Positions 1 to 10,885 are shown, counted from the stretch's first letter. The stretch: DNA of 64,000 bases from Solanum dulcamara (GCF_947179165.1 NC_077246.1:68978421-69042420), one strand, 5' to 3'. Translations and numbers: made by a program. The notes: generated by a model from the sequence alone, not told the origin.

Positions 1-2086
1 AAATAAAGAAAGCAAAACAAAGCTATAAAGGTAATCTCGGTATCCTTCGAAAACTAGGAGGACTCACCAACTGACTGGGATATTCAACGGTGCGCCGGTT
101 GATGCAGGCCAAATGGCGTCAGTACATGGAATGTACGAGTATGTAAAATGGCCGAATGAAACAACATCAGAAAGAACCAAACCAATTCGGAATCTCAACT
201 CAAAAAGAAGAACAATTCAATCAAGTGTCCTAAATCTAAACAAGAATATGGTTTAGACGGGACCATTCACATACAACTCAACTCAATACGACTCAGAGTA
301 CTATCAAGACCTATATGGGAGTTTCTCTTATCCGACAAACATCACTTATGAGCCAGTGACAGTACAACAAACCGACGTTGTTGCCGCGTCCGTTCATACT
401 TTGCCAGGGTATGAACGAATCAACCAATCATGGATCCAATCTAACCAAGTCCTATAATGTCAGGACAATAAACTTTGGGGAAACATCCGACTTTAACGGT
501 TCAATCCCCTCCTACATTTGGCGACGTAGTTATTGGATTCGAGTTATTACTTACTCTTACCCAATTCGGTTCTCGATACTCCTCCCAAGACTCAATGCTC
601 ATAAACCTCCATCAAATCAACTCAATCAATTCATATCGACAAGTCTCATATACAACCTTGTCAACTCATCAATTCTATCACAATCAAACCTCTCCCAATC
701 ATATCTTTCAAGAGTAGATTAAATATGCATTTAACAACATACAAACCTATCCAATCGTTCCTCTATTCATTTCACAAATCTTTTGGGACTCAACACAACT
801 CCAAGGTTTTAAATCAACAATTCAAGATAAGCAACATATCTAAGAAAAATAACATTCTTTATCATAATCAACATAGTTAAGAAATTAACAATATATGATA
901 GACCTCTCATCTCAATCAACTCATACCAACATGTAGTACATCACTTTCTTGACTCCACAACATCAACATAATAGATATTAGGGTAATAGATGAAAAGGAC
1001 CTATTTGGACCTAACTCTATCAATAAACTTCATTCTTATGAACAATCAATTTGTTAGAAGATGTAGGGCACATGGGTGGACTCAACCCATGCTTTGAATA
1101 GCCTTACATACCTTAGTGAATACTTTGAAGAAAACCTTGATGTTGGGTCTTCAATGGAAGGCTTGAATTCTTGAAGTTCTTGAAGCAATCCTTGTTGGAT
1201 ATGGAGAAGGAGAAGAAGAAGAGAGGGAAATTTCTATTTAGAGAGAGAGAGAAAGAGGCTGAAATAATGATCCAAAAACATTCAAGGCTTGTGTATATAT
1301 AATTTGGGGAAATACCCAAATTGCCCTTTCTCCAAAAATCTGGAAAACAGGCTAAAACGCTCCTGGCACAATAGTGGCGCGTCGCGCCACTGCGGTGCCA
1401 AGTCGAATTTAGGCTTAAAACATGCACATATGATAGTGGCGCGTCGCGCCAAGGATCAAACTATTGAGGTTGTTTTATGGCGCGATAGTGGCGCATCACG
1501 CCCTTACAGCGCCAAGCCTAAAATTTCTGGGTTCTAGAAAACAGGCTTAAAAACCCTGCACATCTCCTAGTGGCGCGCCCCGCCAGGGACCAAACTACTG
1601 AGGCTTGTTCCTGACGCGATAGTGGCGCGTCACGCCACTGCGGCGCCAAGCCCAGGTTTCCAGCAGTTGTTACCCAGGCCTAAAATTCCTGTTGTACTAG
1701 TCCGTCTTAGGATAGTCATATCTTTTGACTCCGAACTCCAAAAATTACATTCTTGGTGGCGTTGGAAAGAAGACTCGAAGACCTTTAATTTAATAGGTCT
1801 TGGGCCACCCAAATCGTCCTATTTCAAAAGATATGGTTGCTAGAAGTCGACCCCTTATACGAACTCATTCTAAAACTTAGCCAAGACGAATTCTTTGGGC
1901 TTAGCTTGGTTTTAGGGATCCTTTATGACCCCCACATTACCTCTAACGCTCTTCAATTACTTGGGAACTCATCCTAACTCATGCATACACTTCACAATAG
2001 TCGGGTTCGATCCTACACGTATACGAAGAAGGGTCCGAATCTTAGTGAAGAATTTTTTTTTTTTTTTTGGGGGGGGGGGTGTTACA
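1..2086 (-). mobile_element. Gypsy-type LTR, cut by window start
   Basis: On the minus strand the sequence begins TGTAACACCCCCC at 2086 and runs to the window edge. It is paralogous to the complete LTR at 53578-56609: both share the 'cagtacatggaatgtacgag' stretch (about 120-140 and 54090-54110), the 'tcgttcatacttgccagggtatgaacga' type region, and the GC-rich palindromic block. No coding domain is seen, so it is a solo LTR or the LTR of an element lying to the left. Short reading frames at 378-722 and 1113-1843 are non-coding LTR sequence. Confidence 0.75.
1373..1660. repeat. GC-rich palindromic repeat cluster in the LTR
   Basis: Five imperfect copies of a palindrome of the form AGTGGCGCG-T-CGCGCCACT occur (first perfect copy at 1373-1391, others near 1437, 1487, 1571 and 1621), each followed by GCGCCAAGCC-like text. 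The paralogous LTR at 53578-56609 has only three (about 56049-56180). It is a CpG-dense island in otherwise AT-rich DNA and could form hairpins. Function unknown. Confidence 0.8.
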
Positions 2087-3342
2087 GTAACGTGCAAAGC
2101 ACGTTCATAGACACTAGTATTATTAAAAGTGGAAAGAACTCAAGTCAAAAGTTGAATTACTATTTTATCCTTTTTATTAAAAAAAATCAATTATATGTTC
2201 TACATTAATAATATTGCACAAAAATGTAAAAATACTCATAATTATGATTTAAGTCTATAGACTCTTCAATTACTGCTTCATCCTTATTGATGATCTCTTG
2301 TTTGTGAGTAAACTGATGAAGATCAAAGGTTACAACAATTAAGTTGGAAATTGATGAGTCTTTTTAATTTTTGGCTAAAATATGTTTAATAGTAATTTGT
2401 TTCTTTTCATCTTCCCTTACCTAAGGTCCCTTATTTAAGTCACCAAGAAGAGTTGCAAATCCCATTGGATCTTTTTACTCAAAAATGTCTTCACCAGCAA
2501 ACCATCCACGGGGTCGCTCACAAGATGTTGGAATTAAGCAGCTAAATATTGCCACCTCTTCAGTATTCTACCTCTATTTCTACAGTTCTCTGTTAGATTT
2601 TTAACTCTTGCCACTTAATTAATTTTAATGGATCAGATTCACTCCGAGTAAGAACCATTTTCTCATTTTTCTCTCTTTATTTAGTGAAGTCTTTTTTTGG
2701 TTCTCTTTTCAATCATAGTTAGGGACAGAAGAAAATAGAACTATTAGGGGCAATAGCATTAGTGTTGCATTTGGATCAAACACATCATCATATCTGAGAA
2801 TATTGAAGAAAGATAGATGGAAAAGGAGTAAATAGAGTAAAGGGGAGAAGAACGTGAACACTTTCTTTGGATATCCTTAGTTCCTCAAATCTTTCTTTCT
2901 CCATTATTAGATTTCTATCTTTTATGTTTCTTTTGCAACTCTGATCAATTCAATGTGATGTTGTGATCTTTTAACTATTATTATGAGTTTTTAGAATAAT
3001 GTGTATATGAACTCAAAGCTATATATCATTCTTCTTCTGTCACTTTTATAGACTACCATTTTATAGCAAACATTCCCTTTCGAGAGATTATTGAGGATAA
3101 GTCATATCAACATATTCATACCATTAGAGGTATATTATCTTAATTAGCTTCATATATTTCTTGCTTGATGGAAAATGCACCATTCCATTGTTATGGATTT
3201 TATTTAATGAATAAAATGTAAATGGTAAAATTAATATTGCTAATTTTAGCATTTTCTATGTAATAACTCAACTTTTCAAGTAAATAGAAGTTTTATAATA
3301 ATTATATGAGACAAACGTGCAATGCACGTTCCCAGAGACTAG
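2087..3342 (+). mobile_element. Helitron-like non-autonomous element (candidate)
   Basis: The right end shows a Helitron-type 3' terminus: hairpin ACGTGC-aa-TGCACGT at about 3315-3328, a 10-nt spacer, CTAG at 3339-3342, then T. A second terminus of the same form (ACGTGC-aaa-GCACGT, then CTAG at 2114-2117, then T) lies directly after the gypsy LTR and is followed by 'tattattaaaagtgg'. The interior (2118-3310) is AT-rich without coding capacity. No rep/helicase is present and a 5' TC terminus could not be fixed, so the left boundary is a guess. Confidence 0.4.
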
Positions 3343-3349
3343 TGTGTTT

Positions 3350-5130
3350 TAAAGTAAAAACAAATAATGTGTTTAAAGGAGTAAGAACAAATAATGTGTT
3401 TAAAGGATCCACTTTTTGAAATATCTCACTTGTCCTTGGTTCTTGAATTATATGTATTAAAGCTTCAACAACCATTACCCAACTTGTGGAAAAATATATA
3501 TGGAGAAAAGTCTAAAAGTAATAATTATATGTGTTGTACAATGGTCCACCTAATTTATGATAATAATGATGGAATTGAAGCAAATGGTACGTAAAGAGTA
3601 GGGAAATTGAGAATTGGCATCGTCGTTTGAGAATATAACCAAGTAAAGAAAATTATAGTCTTAAGTCATCCGCGAAAAAGCTGCACTAAAGAAAATTAGG
3701 GGAGTTGAAGAAGTTAAAGTTGAATACCAAGAAATAATTGCCTTTTGTGAACAAGCCAAGGAGGAGAATAATGATTGTGATTGTTGATATCTAATGCAGT
3801 GATTAAATATGATTATTTGTGATTGTTGTGGTAATGGTGGTTAGTGGTATTAAATAATATCTAGTAATTCTGTTTTATCGTTTACCTTATCTTTTTTATA
3901 ACAGCTTTATCCCGCACCTACTTTTCGTGTAGTTTTTCCTTCAAATTATCAATGTGTGATAGTATCATAGTATGTAGTGAACGAGAGACGATACATTATA
4001 TTTAAATATTGTATTCATCAAAAAGATAGAATATAATATTATACAACACAACATCGTATAGTTGTCACGACCCAAAATAGCCATGAGTGGCACTCATACT
4101 TAACCTCCTAGGTGGACGAACCAACGATACTAACCCTAACTTATATTAGTTGTTCAGCTTATAAAATACGTAATAATGCGAAAGCTCAAATCTTATTAAA
4201 GTAACAAATAAAAATCCACTAAAGTCTATTGCATATCGTTTTCCAAACTCTGAAAGTCGTCACATCAAGGACATTTAATCACAAAATATCAAGTCTAAGA
4301 GTATCAACACTCGAATAGATAAATAAAATAGTTTGTGTCTGAAAACTAAGGACATCTTGCCATGACTAAGAGAATCCAACATGAGCTAGGAGGATATCTC
4401 ACCCTGAAATCTGATATGCTGGAGACTGGCTAGAGCTGAGGGTGAGTCAAAGTCGATGATACACTCATTGTACTCCACAAAATAAAACAAAAAAAATACA
4501 AGTAGGGGTCAGTACAGGGCAATATGTACTGAGTATGTATCATCGGCCGACTTGAAATAGAAATCAATATGCATAAAGTAATAGCAGGAAATCAACTATC
4601 ACACTTAACAGGTGGCAAACAACAAGATCAAGATCAAGTGACAACATAATTAAACAATTACGTAATCAGTCAACAATATCAAGAGTATACATGAGGACTC
4701 AGGCCTGCTCACCACGTTTTTTTGGGAAATGAGTTATTTGAGATTGGGTAGTATTAAGTCATTTAATTTATTTTCCTTTAACATTATCGTGTCGGCTCAT
4801 GACACCCGATTCAAATATATCATATCAGCTCATGACACCCAATCCAAATATATCGTGTCAGCTCGTGTCACCCGATCCCATAATATAATTAACTCATCAT
4901 TCTTTATCATCGCATTCCACTTATTAACAATATTTCATCAAGCCTTCTTTATTCAAAGTATCACTTTTGATAGAGCAAGTTCAAAATTATGAATTTCACG
5001 ACCTTTGGATTGCAGACCAATCACAACAACATATCAACCATCCAAACCACAACAATTAAATGCAGAGAAAACTTCACACATTACTCAACGACTATCAATC
5101 ACTATTAAGAATCTATCTGTGATATAGAAT
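3350..5130. repeat. Dispersed block, copy A (with copy B at 37745-39900)
   Basis: This segment is closely similar, in direct orientation, to 37745-39900: both carry 'aaataatgtgttt', the 'ttgtacaatggtccacctaatt' region, the 'gtgattgttgtggtaatgg' region, and then the same gypsy LTR start. A partial third copy lies at about 25545-26470. Copy A lacks the MITE present in copy B at 37869-38259 and so shows the empty site. No gene is visible. A reading frame at 3394-3594 is not supported by anything. Confidence 0.8.
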
Positions 5131-5340
5131 AAACAATAACCTACCTCAACCGAAGAACCAAAGTCAAGCAAGCTAATTCACCAATGTTTTTCCTTTCCTC
5201 AATGCCTCAGAACGTTTCCAATCTAACGAGTATACAATATTCGTAAGCAAACGAGTCCGTAGACACTCATATTACTATAATCAATTTTCTAAATTCTAAG
5301 TCTAGGGTTAAGTCTTAATTTCTACAAATAACATAATTCT
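4063..5340 (-). mobile_element. Gypsy LTR fragment
   Basis: The plus strand starts TGTCACGACCCAAAATAG at 4063, the usual end (minus strand ...GTGACA) of the common Solanaceae gypsy LTRs. It contains the characteristic 'cagtacagggcaatatgtact' region near 4510. The right end fades out around 5340 without a clear TGT...TACA terminus, so the LTR is truncated. The same start recurs in copy B at 38853. Confidence 0.6.
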
Positions 5341-5881
5341 AATGATATTCATATAATACAATACACTTAATATTCAATTACATAAACCAATATATTCAAA
5401 ACTTAAATCGTAAAGTGCATATAATAAGAAAAATCTAGAAATTATCAAATTCAATTACAAAAATAGCATGTCAATTCACTAGAATTTTGTATGTCCTAAG
5501 AAAAAAAGTCAAGGTCCATACATCAACCAACACGATTATCCCAACCAATCAATTTCTTTTTGAAATTTTGATTTGAAATGTCTTTTCTCAAAGTCTATAC
5601 ACCAAATATTACTTTTATTATGATTAATCGAACTTTGAATTTTCGACTTTGAAAATGACTAGGTGACCTTCCTGGAATATGTAATACTCTTATCTTAACC
5701 AATTAAGTTTGTGTGCTGTGTCCTATTCCTGGACTACGGAACCTTTCTAGTAAATTTTTCTTTGCTCGATTTGTGCAATACATACCTCATCAATGTTTTA
5801 TTGAATAGACACACAAAGCAAACATTTCTTGATTTCTTCTATACGAACTTCATTAGATTTGATCACTAATTTAGTGAAGAA
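5341..5881. other. Upstream region of the receptor-like protein gene
   Basis: About 540 bp of AT-rich DNA lie between the LTR fragment and the Hcr9 start. I see no gene or RNA. One W-box core (CTTGACT on the minus strand, about 5506-5513) is present, but a single hit has little weight. The last 100 bp should contain the 5' UTR. No TATA box was chosen with confidence. Confidence 0.4.
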
Positions 5882-8482
5882 ATGGGTTGTGTAAAACTTG
5901 TATTTTGTACCTTTCTCTGTCAACTTGTTTTCTCCTCATCCTTATCTCATTTGTGCCCCAAAGATCAAGCTCTTGCCCTTCTACAATTCAAGCACATGTT
6001 TACCATTAATCCTAATGTTCCTTATCATTATTGTTTGGACATAACATACCAAAAGATTCAGTCATATCCAAGAACTCTTTTATGGAACAAGAGCACAGAT
6101 TGTTGTTCATGGGATGGAGTTCATTGTGATGAGAAGACAGGACAAGTGATTGAGCTTGATCTCCGCTGCAGCCAACTTCAAGGCAAGTTTCATTCCAATA
6201 GTAGCCTCTTTCAATTCTCAAATCTCAAAAGGCTTGATTTGTCTTATAATGATTTCACTAGATCGCTCATTTCACCTAAATTTGGTGAGTTCTCTAGCTT
6301 AACGCATCTTGATTTGTCGGATTCAAGTTTTACAGGTCTAATTCCTTCAGAAATCTCTCATCTTTCTAAATTACACTTTCTTCGTATCTCGACTGATCCA
6401 TATGAGCTTAGTCTTGGGCCTCACAATTTTGAACTGCTCCTTAAGAACTTGACCCAATTAAGAGAGCTCAACCTTGACTCTGTGAACATCTCTTCCACCA
6501 TTCCTCTAAATTTCTCTTCTTATTTAACAGCTCTATGGCTTCCAGGCACCCAGTTACGTGGGGTATTACCCGAAAGAGTTTTCCACCTTTCTGACTTAGA
6601 ATCCCTTCATTTATCACACAATCCCCAGCTTACTGTTATGTTTCCTACAACCAAATGGAATAGCAATGCATCACTCATGAAGTTACAACTCTGTGATGTG
6701 AATTTTACTGGTAGGATACCTGAATCATTTAGCCATCTAACTTTACTTCATGAGTTGGACATGAGTTATTCTAATCTGTCAGGGCCAATTCTTAAACCTC
6801 TATGGAATCTCACCAACACAGAGTTTTTGAACCTTGAAGGTAACCATCTTGAAGGACCAATTTCCCAGTTCTCGAGATTTGGAAAGCTCAGACACTTATT
6901 CCTTGGAAATAACAGCTTCGATGGCCAACTTGAGTTTTTATCCTTTAACAGAATCTGGACGCAACTTGAATGGATAGATTTTTCGTCCAATCACCTAACT
7001 GGTCCAATTCCATCCAACGTAAGTGGACTGCAAAACCTACAATTTCTCTACTTGTCATCAAACTACTTGAATTGGACTATACCTTCCTGGATATTCTCCC
7101 TTTCTTCACTGAGACATTTAGACTTGAGATTTAACACTTTCAGTGGGAAAATTCAGGAGTTCAAGTCCAAAACATTGATTGAGGTTGCTCTAAACCAAAA
7201 TCTGCTGCAAGGTCCTATACCAAATTCACTCCTAAACCAGCCAAGCTTAAAATATCTTCTCTTTTGTCGAAACAATTTCAGTGGACAGATTGCTTCAGCT
7301 ATCTGCAATCTGAAGACACTGGTAATACTAGATTTAAGAAATAATAATTTGGAGGGAACAATCCCACAATGTTTGGGTGAGATGAATGAAAACCTTTGGA
7401 ATTTGGATTTGAGCAACAACCGTCTTAGTGGGACAATTAATACAACTTTTAGGATTGGAAACTATCTCCAGGTCATTAGCTTGCATGGGAATAAGCTAAC
7501 GGGGAAAGTCCCACGATCTTTGATCAATTGCAAACATTTGAAACTTCTTGATCTAGGTAACAATGAATTGAATGACACATTTCCAAACTGGTTGGGAGAC
7601 CTACCTGATTTGCAAATTTTAAGCTTGAGATCAAATAGGTTTTACGGTCCCATAAAATCTTTAGGAAATAGAAACTTGTTTGCGAAGCTTCAAATTATAG
7701 ATTTATCATCCAATGGATTTAGTGGGAATTTACCAGAAAGTCTTTTTGGGAATTTGCAAGCCATGAAGAAAATTGATGTGAGTACAAGAATCCCACAGTA
7801 TGTGTCTGATCAATATGTTTCTTATTTTCAATATGTGATGACAACTACAACAAAGGGACATGATTATGATTCTGTTCGAATTTTGGCTTCTAACATGATT
7901 ATCAATCTCTCAAGGAACAGATTTGAAGGTTATATTTCAAACATTATTGGAGATCTTGTTGGACTTCGTACGTTGAACTTATCTCATAATGTCTTGGAAG
8001 GTCTTATACCAGCATCACTGCAATATTTAGCTGTACTTGAATCATTGGATCTCTCATACAACAAAATAGGCGGTGAAATTCCACCACAACTTGCATCTCT
8101 CACATTTCTTGCAGTCTTAAATCTCTCTCACAATCATCTTGTTGGATGCATCCCCAAAGGAAAACAATTTGATACGTTTGAGAATAGTTCATACCAAGGA
8201 AATGATGGGTTACGTGGATTGCCACTCTCAAAACATTGTGGCGGTGTTGATAGGGTACCACAAGTGACAACTCCAGCTGAGCTAGATCAAGAAGAAGAAG
8301 AAGATTCACCAATAATCAGTTGGCAGGCGGTTCTCATGGGTTACGGTTGTGGACTTGTTATTGGATTGTCCGTAATATACATGATGTTGTCAACTCAATA
8401 TCCAGTATGGTTTTCGAGGATGGTTGTACAATTGGAACACGGAATTACTACGAGAATGGAAAAGTACAGGAAAAGATATTAG
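5882..8482 (+). CDS. Receptor-like protein, Hcr9 (Cf-4/Cf-9) type
   Basis: Intact single-exon 866-codon frame (Cf-9 itself is 863 aa). A signal peptide covers about residues 1-22. The LRR N-terminal cap has C25 and the W68...CC(74-75)SWDGVHC(82) pattern. A long extracellular LRR array of the LxxLxLSxNxLxGxIP type follows, interrupted by the non-LRR island at about 630-672, with four more LRRs to about 755. Then come a C-terminal cap (LPLSKHC), an acidic stretch (LDQEEEED, about 799-808), one membrane span (about 817-838) and a short basic tail ending RKRY, like the KKRY end of Cf-9. Many N-glycosylation sequons fit an extracellular domain. Family knowledge: Cf proteins sit in the plasma membrane, perceive Cladosporium fulvum effectors and signal through SOBIR1/BAK1; they have no kinase. 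The LRR face here is distinct, so the ligand is unknown. ATG at 5882 is chosen because the signal peptide follows at once. Confidence 0.93.
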   Translation: MGCVKLVFCTFLCQLVFSSSLSHLCPKDQALALLQFKHMFTINPNVPYHYCLDITYQKIQSYPRTLLWNKSTDCCSWDGVHCDEKTGQVIELDLRCSQLQGKFHSNSSLFQFSNLKRLDLSYNDFTRSLISPKFGEFSSLTHLDLSDSSFTGLIPSEISHLSKLHFLRISTDPYELSLGPHNFELLLKNLTQLRELNLDSVNISSTIPLNFSSYLTALWLPGTQLRGVLPERVFHLSDLESLHLSHNPQLTVMFPTTKWNSNASLMKLQLCDVNFTGRIPESFSHLTLLHELDMSYSNLSGPILKPLWNLTNTEFLNLEGNHLEGPISQFSRFGKLRHLFLGNNSFDGQLEFLSFNRIWTQLEWIDFSSNHLTGPIPSNVSGLQNLQFLYLSSNYLNWTIPSWIFSLSSLRHLDLRFNTFSGKIQEFKSKTLIEVALNQNLLQGPIPNSLLNQPSLKYLLFCRNNFSGQIASAICNLKTLVILDLRNNNLEGTIPQCLGEMNENLWNLDLSNNRLSGTINTTFRIGNYLQVISLHGNKLTGKVPRSLINCKHLKLLDLGNNELNDTFPNWLGDLPDLQILSLRSNRFYGPIKSLGNRNLFAKLQIIDLSSNGFSGNLPESLFGNLQAMKKIDVSTRIPQYVSDQYVSYFQYVMTTTTKGHDYDSVRILASNMIINLSRNRFEGYISNIIGDLVGLRTLNLSHNVLEGLIPASLQYLAVLESLDLSYNKIGGEIPPQLASLTFLAVLNLSHNHLVGCIPKGKQFDTFENSSYQGNDGLRGLPLSKHCGGVDRVPQVTTPAELDQEEEEDSPIISWQAVLMGYGCGLVIGLSVIYMMLSTQYPVWFSRMVVQLEHGITTRMEKYRKRY

Positions 8483-8700
8483 TGTGTAGCAACCTCCAGG
8501 TATTCAACTTGATCTTTATCCTTCAATATATTGATGTATTTTCTACTTCCTCCATCCTCCAAGCTCTTAACTTAATTCTTTATTTTTGAAAATTGCAGGA
8601 TTCAAGTGCAGATAAAAGCCTTTTATCTTTCATAGTTTGTGATGTTTCCATAGAGTGTTTGTTATCCTATGAATAAAGACATGACTTTTCTTCCTTTGAG
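8483..8700 (+). other. 3' UTR of the Hcr9 gene with a putative intron and poly(A) signal
   Basis: Seventeen bases after the stop a GT (8500) opens a candidate 99-bp intron closing at AATTGCAG (8598), with splice-like context CCAG|GTATT and TTGCAG|GATT. AATAAA lies at 8672-8677. An intron in the 3' UTR is described for Hcr9 genes, which supports the assignment. If spliced, it is expected to lie too close to the stop to trigger nonsense-mediated decay. Confidence 0.6.
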
Positions 8701-8738
8701 ACTTAACCAGACTTTGTATTCATTTGTCTATAAAAAAA

Positions 8739-8785
8739 GGGCAGCCCGGTGCACTTAAGCTCCCGCTATGCGCAGGGTCCAGAAA
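8739..8785 (+). mobile_element. SINE 5' fragment
   Basis: The text GGGCAGCCCGGTGCACTTAA, followed by 'gctcccgctatgcgcagggtcc', is the head of a well-known plant tRNA-derived SINE family (TS/Au-like) including its pol III box A. Only about 47 bp survive; box B and the tail are absent. Confidence 0.75.
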
Positions 8786-9002
8786 TTATGGCATATAGAA
8801 ATAAATTCAACTGATAAACAGAAATCAGACACAAATTTTGAATCTTTAGATCATTCAATCGGACGATATGTGCCTGCCTCACTAAAAACATTTTCACTTT
8901 ACTCTTTAACATTAACACAAACATAGAACATAAGTTCAGGACACCTTGGGCCAAAGTTTCAGTCTTTTTTCATTGAAGCAGCAGCAAAATGCCCATCACG
9001 AG

Positions 9003-9180
9003 AAAGAGACTATGATCTCATAAATAGGAATCTTCCAATCCACAACTAAGAGACTATGATCTCATAAATAGGAATCTTCCAATCCACAACTCAGAATATC
9101 TAGTATCCAACACGGCCTCTCTCAGAAGGAGTCTTCTGTTACTATCATCAATGAATTCAGCATTACACGCTATAGTATCC
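9003..9180. repeat. Repeat flanking the PPR relic, copy 1, with internal tandem duplication
   Basis: A unit of about 42 bp ('agagactatgatctcataaa...') is present twice back to back (about 9005-9046 and 9047-9090), followed by 'atctagtatccaacacggcct' and 'gttactatcatcaatgaattc'. The same series occurs once at about 10750-10885, on the other side of the PPR pseudogene, in the same orientation. Confidence 0.75.
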
Positions 9181-9334
9181 AACACGGCCTCATGAGCTGC
9201 TCATAGCGTTGTGTCATTTAAGTACCTACGGATGAATTTGAGAGAAAATAAGATGAATTGGGAAAGTTCTACTGGTTGATAATATAATGTTTAGGGATCA
9301 CGTACATACAATAATTTGAATAGCGACGATGACC

Positions 9335-9540
9335 ACAATGGGGTTGGTCTAGCAGTTGAAAAGTAGGAGAAACAACCTTGGAAACCAAGGTTAGAATCCT
9401 AGCAGAGATGATACTGGAAGAACTCTTCCCATCTAAGTCTTGGATGGTGGAGTTATCCACTATCTGTGTTGGTGGAACATAGACGGTACCGATTGAATTA
9501 ATCAAGCAAAACACAAGCTTACCTGGATATCACTGCTATA
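9335..9540 (+). mobile_element. tRNA-derived SINE
   Basis: Box A-like GGTTGGTCTAGCAGTTG (about 9342) and box B-like GGTTAGAATCC (about 9388) are followed by the usual Solanaceae SINE body ('gtggagttatccac...', 'ggtaccgattgaattaatca', 'cttacctggatatcactgcta'). It is not a tRNA gene: no cloverleaf with acceptor stem can be drawn. Confidence 0.65.
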
Positions 9541-9983
9541 CAACAACTATGCATCAGTCCCAAACAACAACTTTCATAGAGACCTGCAACAATGTTTAAA
9601 GCCTCAAGTAAGATTAGACATGAACACACAATTGAGTGATATATAGAATATCTAGTAATCGAAATTCATATGGATTTGACACTTCATTTAGGAAGAAATC
9701 AAGCAGAACCGCTTGCCTATAGGTGATGCTTATCGTGATCAACTATTGTTCAGATTAATTAATTAGCAAGCTGCTCCATAATTTCAAAGTTTCGGGGCAA
9801 AAGAAAAAGATTCAGAAAAAGAAAAGTGGAAAACAAAAAGAAATACCTCGCCAAACAGACTTTGGAACCAGGTTTGTTGTGCATTTTCACAAAAATGCAT
9901 CCTCCTTGATCTGTCAAGCTATGACTTAGCTGATTTTGATGAGTCGAGATTCCATCACCAAGCTGTGGCAGTTATAAGCTCCA
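9541..9983. other. No gene seen
   Basis: AT-rich spacer between the SINE and the PPR relic. It probably includes the former 3' UTR of the PPR gene. No repeat, RNA or reading frame could be supported. Confidence 0.4.
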
Positions 9984-10690
9984 CTAAATAAAACTGTGTA
10001 TTCCAGCATCTAATATTGCTTTTCTCAAGGCAGCAGCATGATCCCACCTCTCTGCGCCAGCATAAATTCTTGAGAGATGCACATAACGCCCTGAATGATT
10101 CAGTTGTGACTCAAGTAGTAGTTGTGCTACTTCATTTCCCAATTCAATAGCTCCATGAAGTCTACAAGCACCCATCAGAACCCCCAAGACAGTGGCATCA
10201 GCTTCAAAAGGCATCTTCTTTATGAAGTCGTACGCTTCCTGTAGTAGCCCATGTCTCCCTAAGAGATCAACCACACAACCATAATGTTCCATCTTAGCTA
10301 CAAGTCCAAATTCATTTGGCATTGCTTCAAACAATTTAAAACCGAAATAGACAAGCTTGGCACGTGCACAAGCTGATAGAACAGCCACGAAGGTAATCTC
10401 ATTTGGTTGCAGCCCCTTTGCCCTCATCTTCTCATACATCGTTAATGCCTGCTTCTCTCTTACATTCAAAGCTAGGGAAGAAATCATAGAATTCCAAGAG
10501 CAAACTTGCTTGCTAACCATTGCATCAAATATCTTTGAAGCATAAACCAAACAACCCATCTTCCCATAAAACGCGATCAATGCGGTCGTCATGAAGACAC
10601 TCAACTCCTCAATCGTTACCGTAAGCATGTACTTGCCTCCCTAGATATAATGCCACACCAACATCTGGTCTCCATAAGGCATTTTCAGGT
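9984..10690 (-). pseudogene. Pentatricopeptide repeat (PPR) protein, 3' part, frameshifted
   Basis: The frame 10628-9984 (214 codons) reads as the C-terminal part of a PLS-class PPR protein: PPR motifs such as 'WNSMISSLALNVREKQALTM' and 'GLQPNEITFVAVLSACARA', then 'EHYGCVVDLLGRHGLLQEAYDFIKKMP' type L/S repeats and an E-like end ('YVHLSRIYAGAERWDHAAALR'). Upstream, the same protein continues in another frame ('GVALYLGRQVHAY', about 10640-10690), so a frameshift lies near 10625. The remaining N-terminal half expected for a 500-plus-residue PPR protein is not found. Intact relatives bind organelle RNA for editing or processing. It is most likely a dead fragment, flanked by the direct repeats at 9003 and 10750. 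Confidence 0.8.
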
Positions 10691-10749
10691 CTAGTTAGTT
10701 GATGGAGACCATGTAGCAAAGTTGAAGTCTGCAATTTTAACTTTTTCTC

Positions 10750-10885
10750 ATTGAAGTTAAAGAGACTATGATCTCAGAAATGTGAATCTTCCGATTCATA
10801 ACTCAAGAAAATCTAGTATCCAATACGGCCTCAGGGAATCAGAAGAAGAATCGTCTGTTACTATAATCAATGAATTCAGAATTAC
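10750..10885. repeat. Repeat flanking the PPR relic, copy 2
   Basis: Similar to 9003-9180: 'agagactatgatctcag', 'aatcttccgattcataactca', 'atctagtatccaatacggcct', 'gttactataatcaatgaattc'. Only one copy of the 42-bp unit is present here. Confidence 0.75.

Noticed and set aside
8766..8954. Small minus-strand frame next to the SINE fragment
   Set aside because: No homology; overlaps the SINE head and the RLP downstream region.
9984..10628. Functional short PPR gene
   Set aside because: The homologous frame continues upstream in another phase and the N-terminal half is missing, so the ATG at 10628 is incidental.
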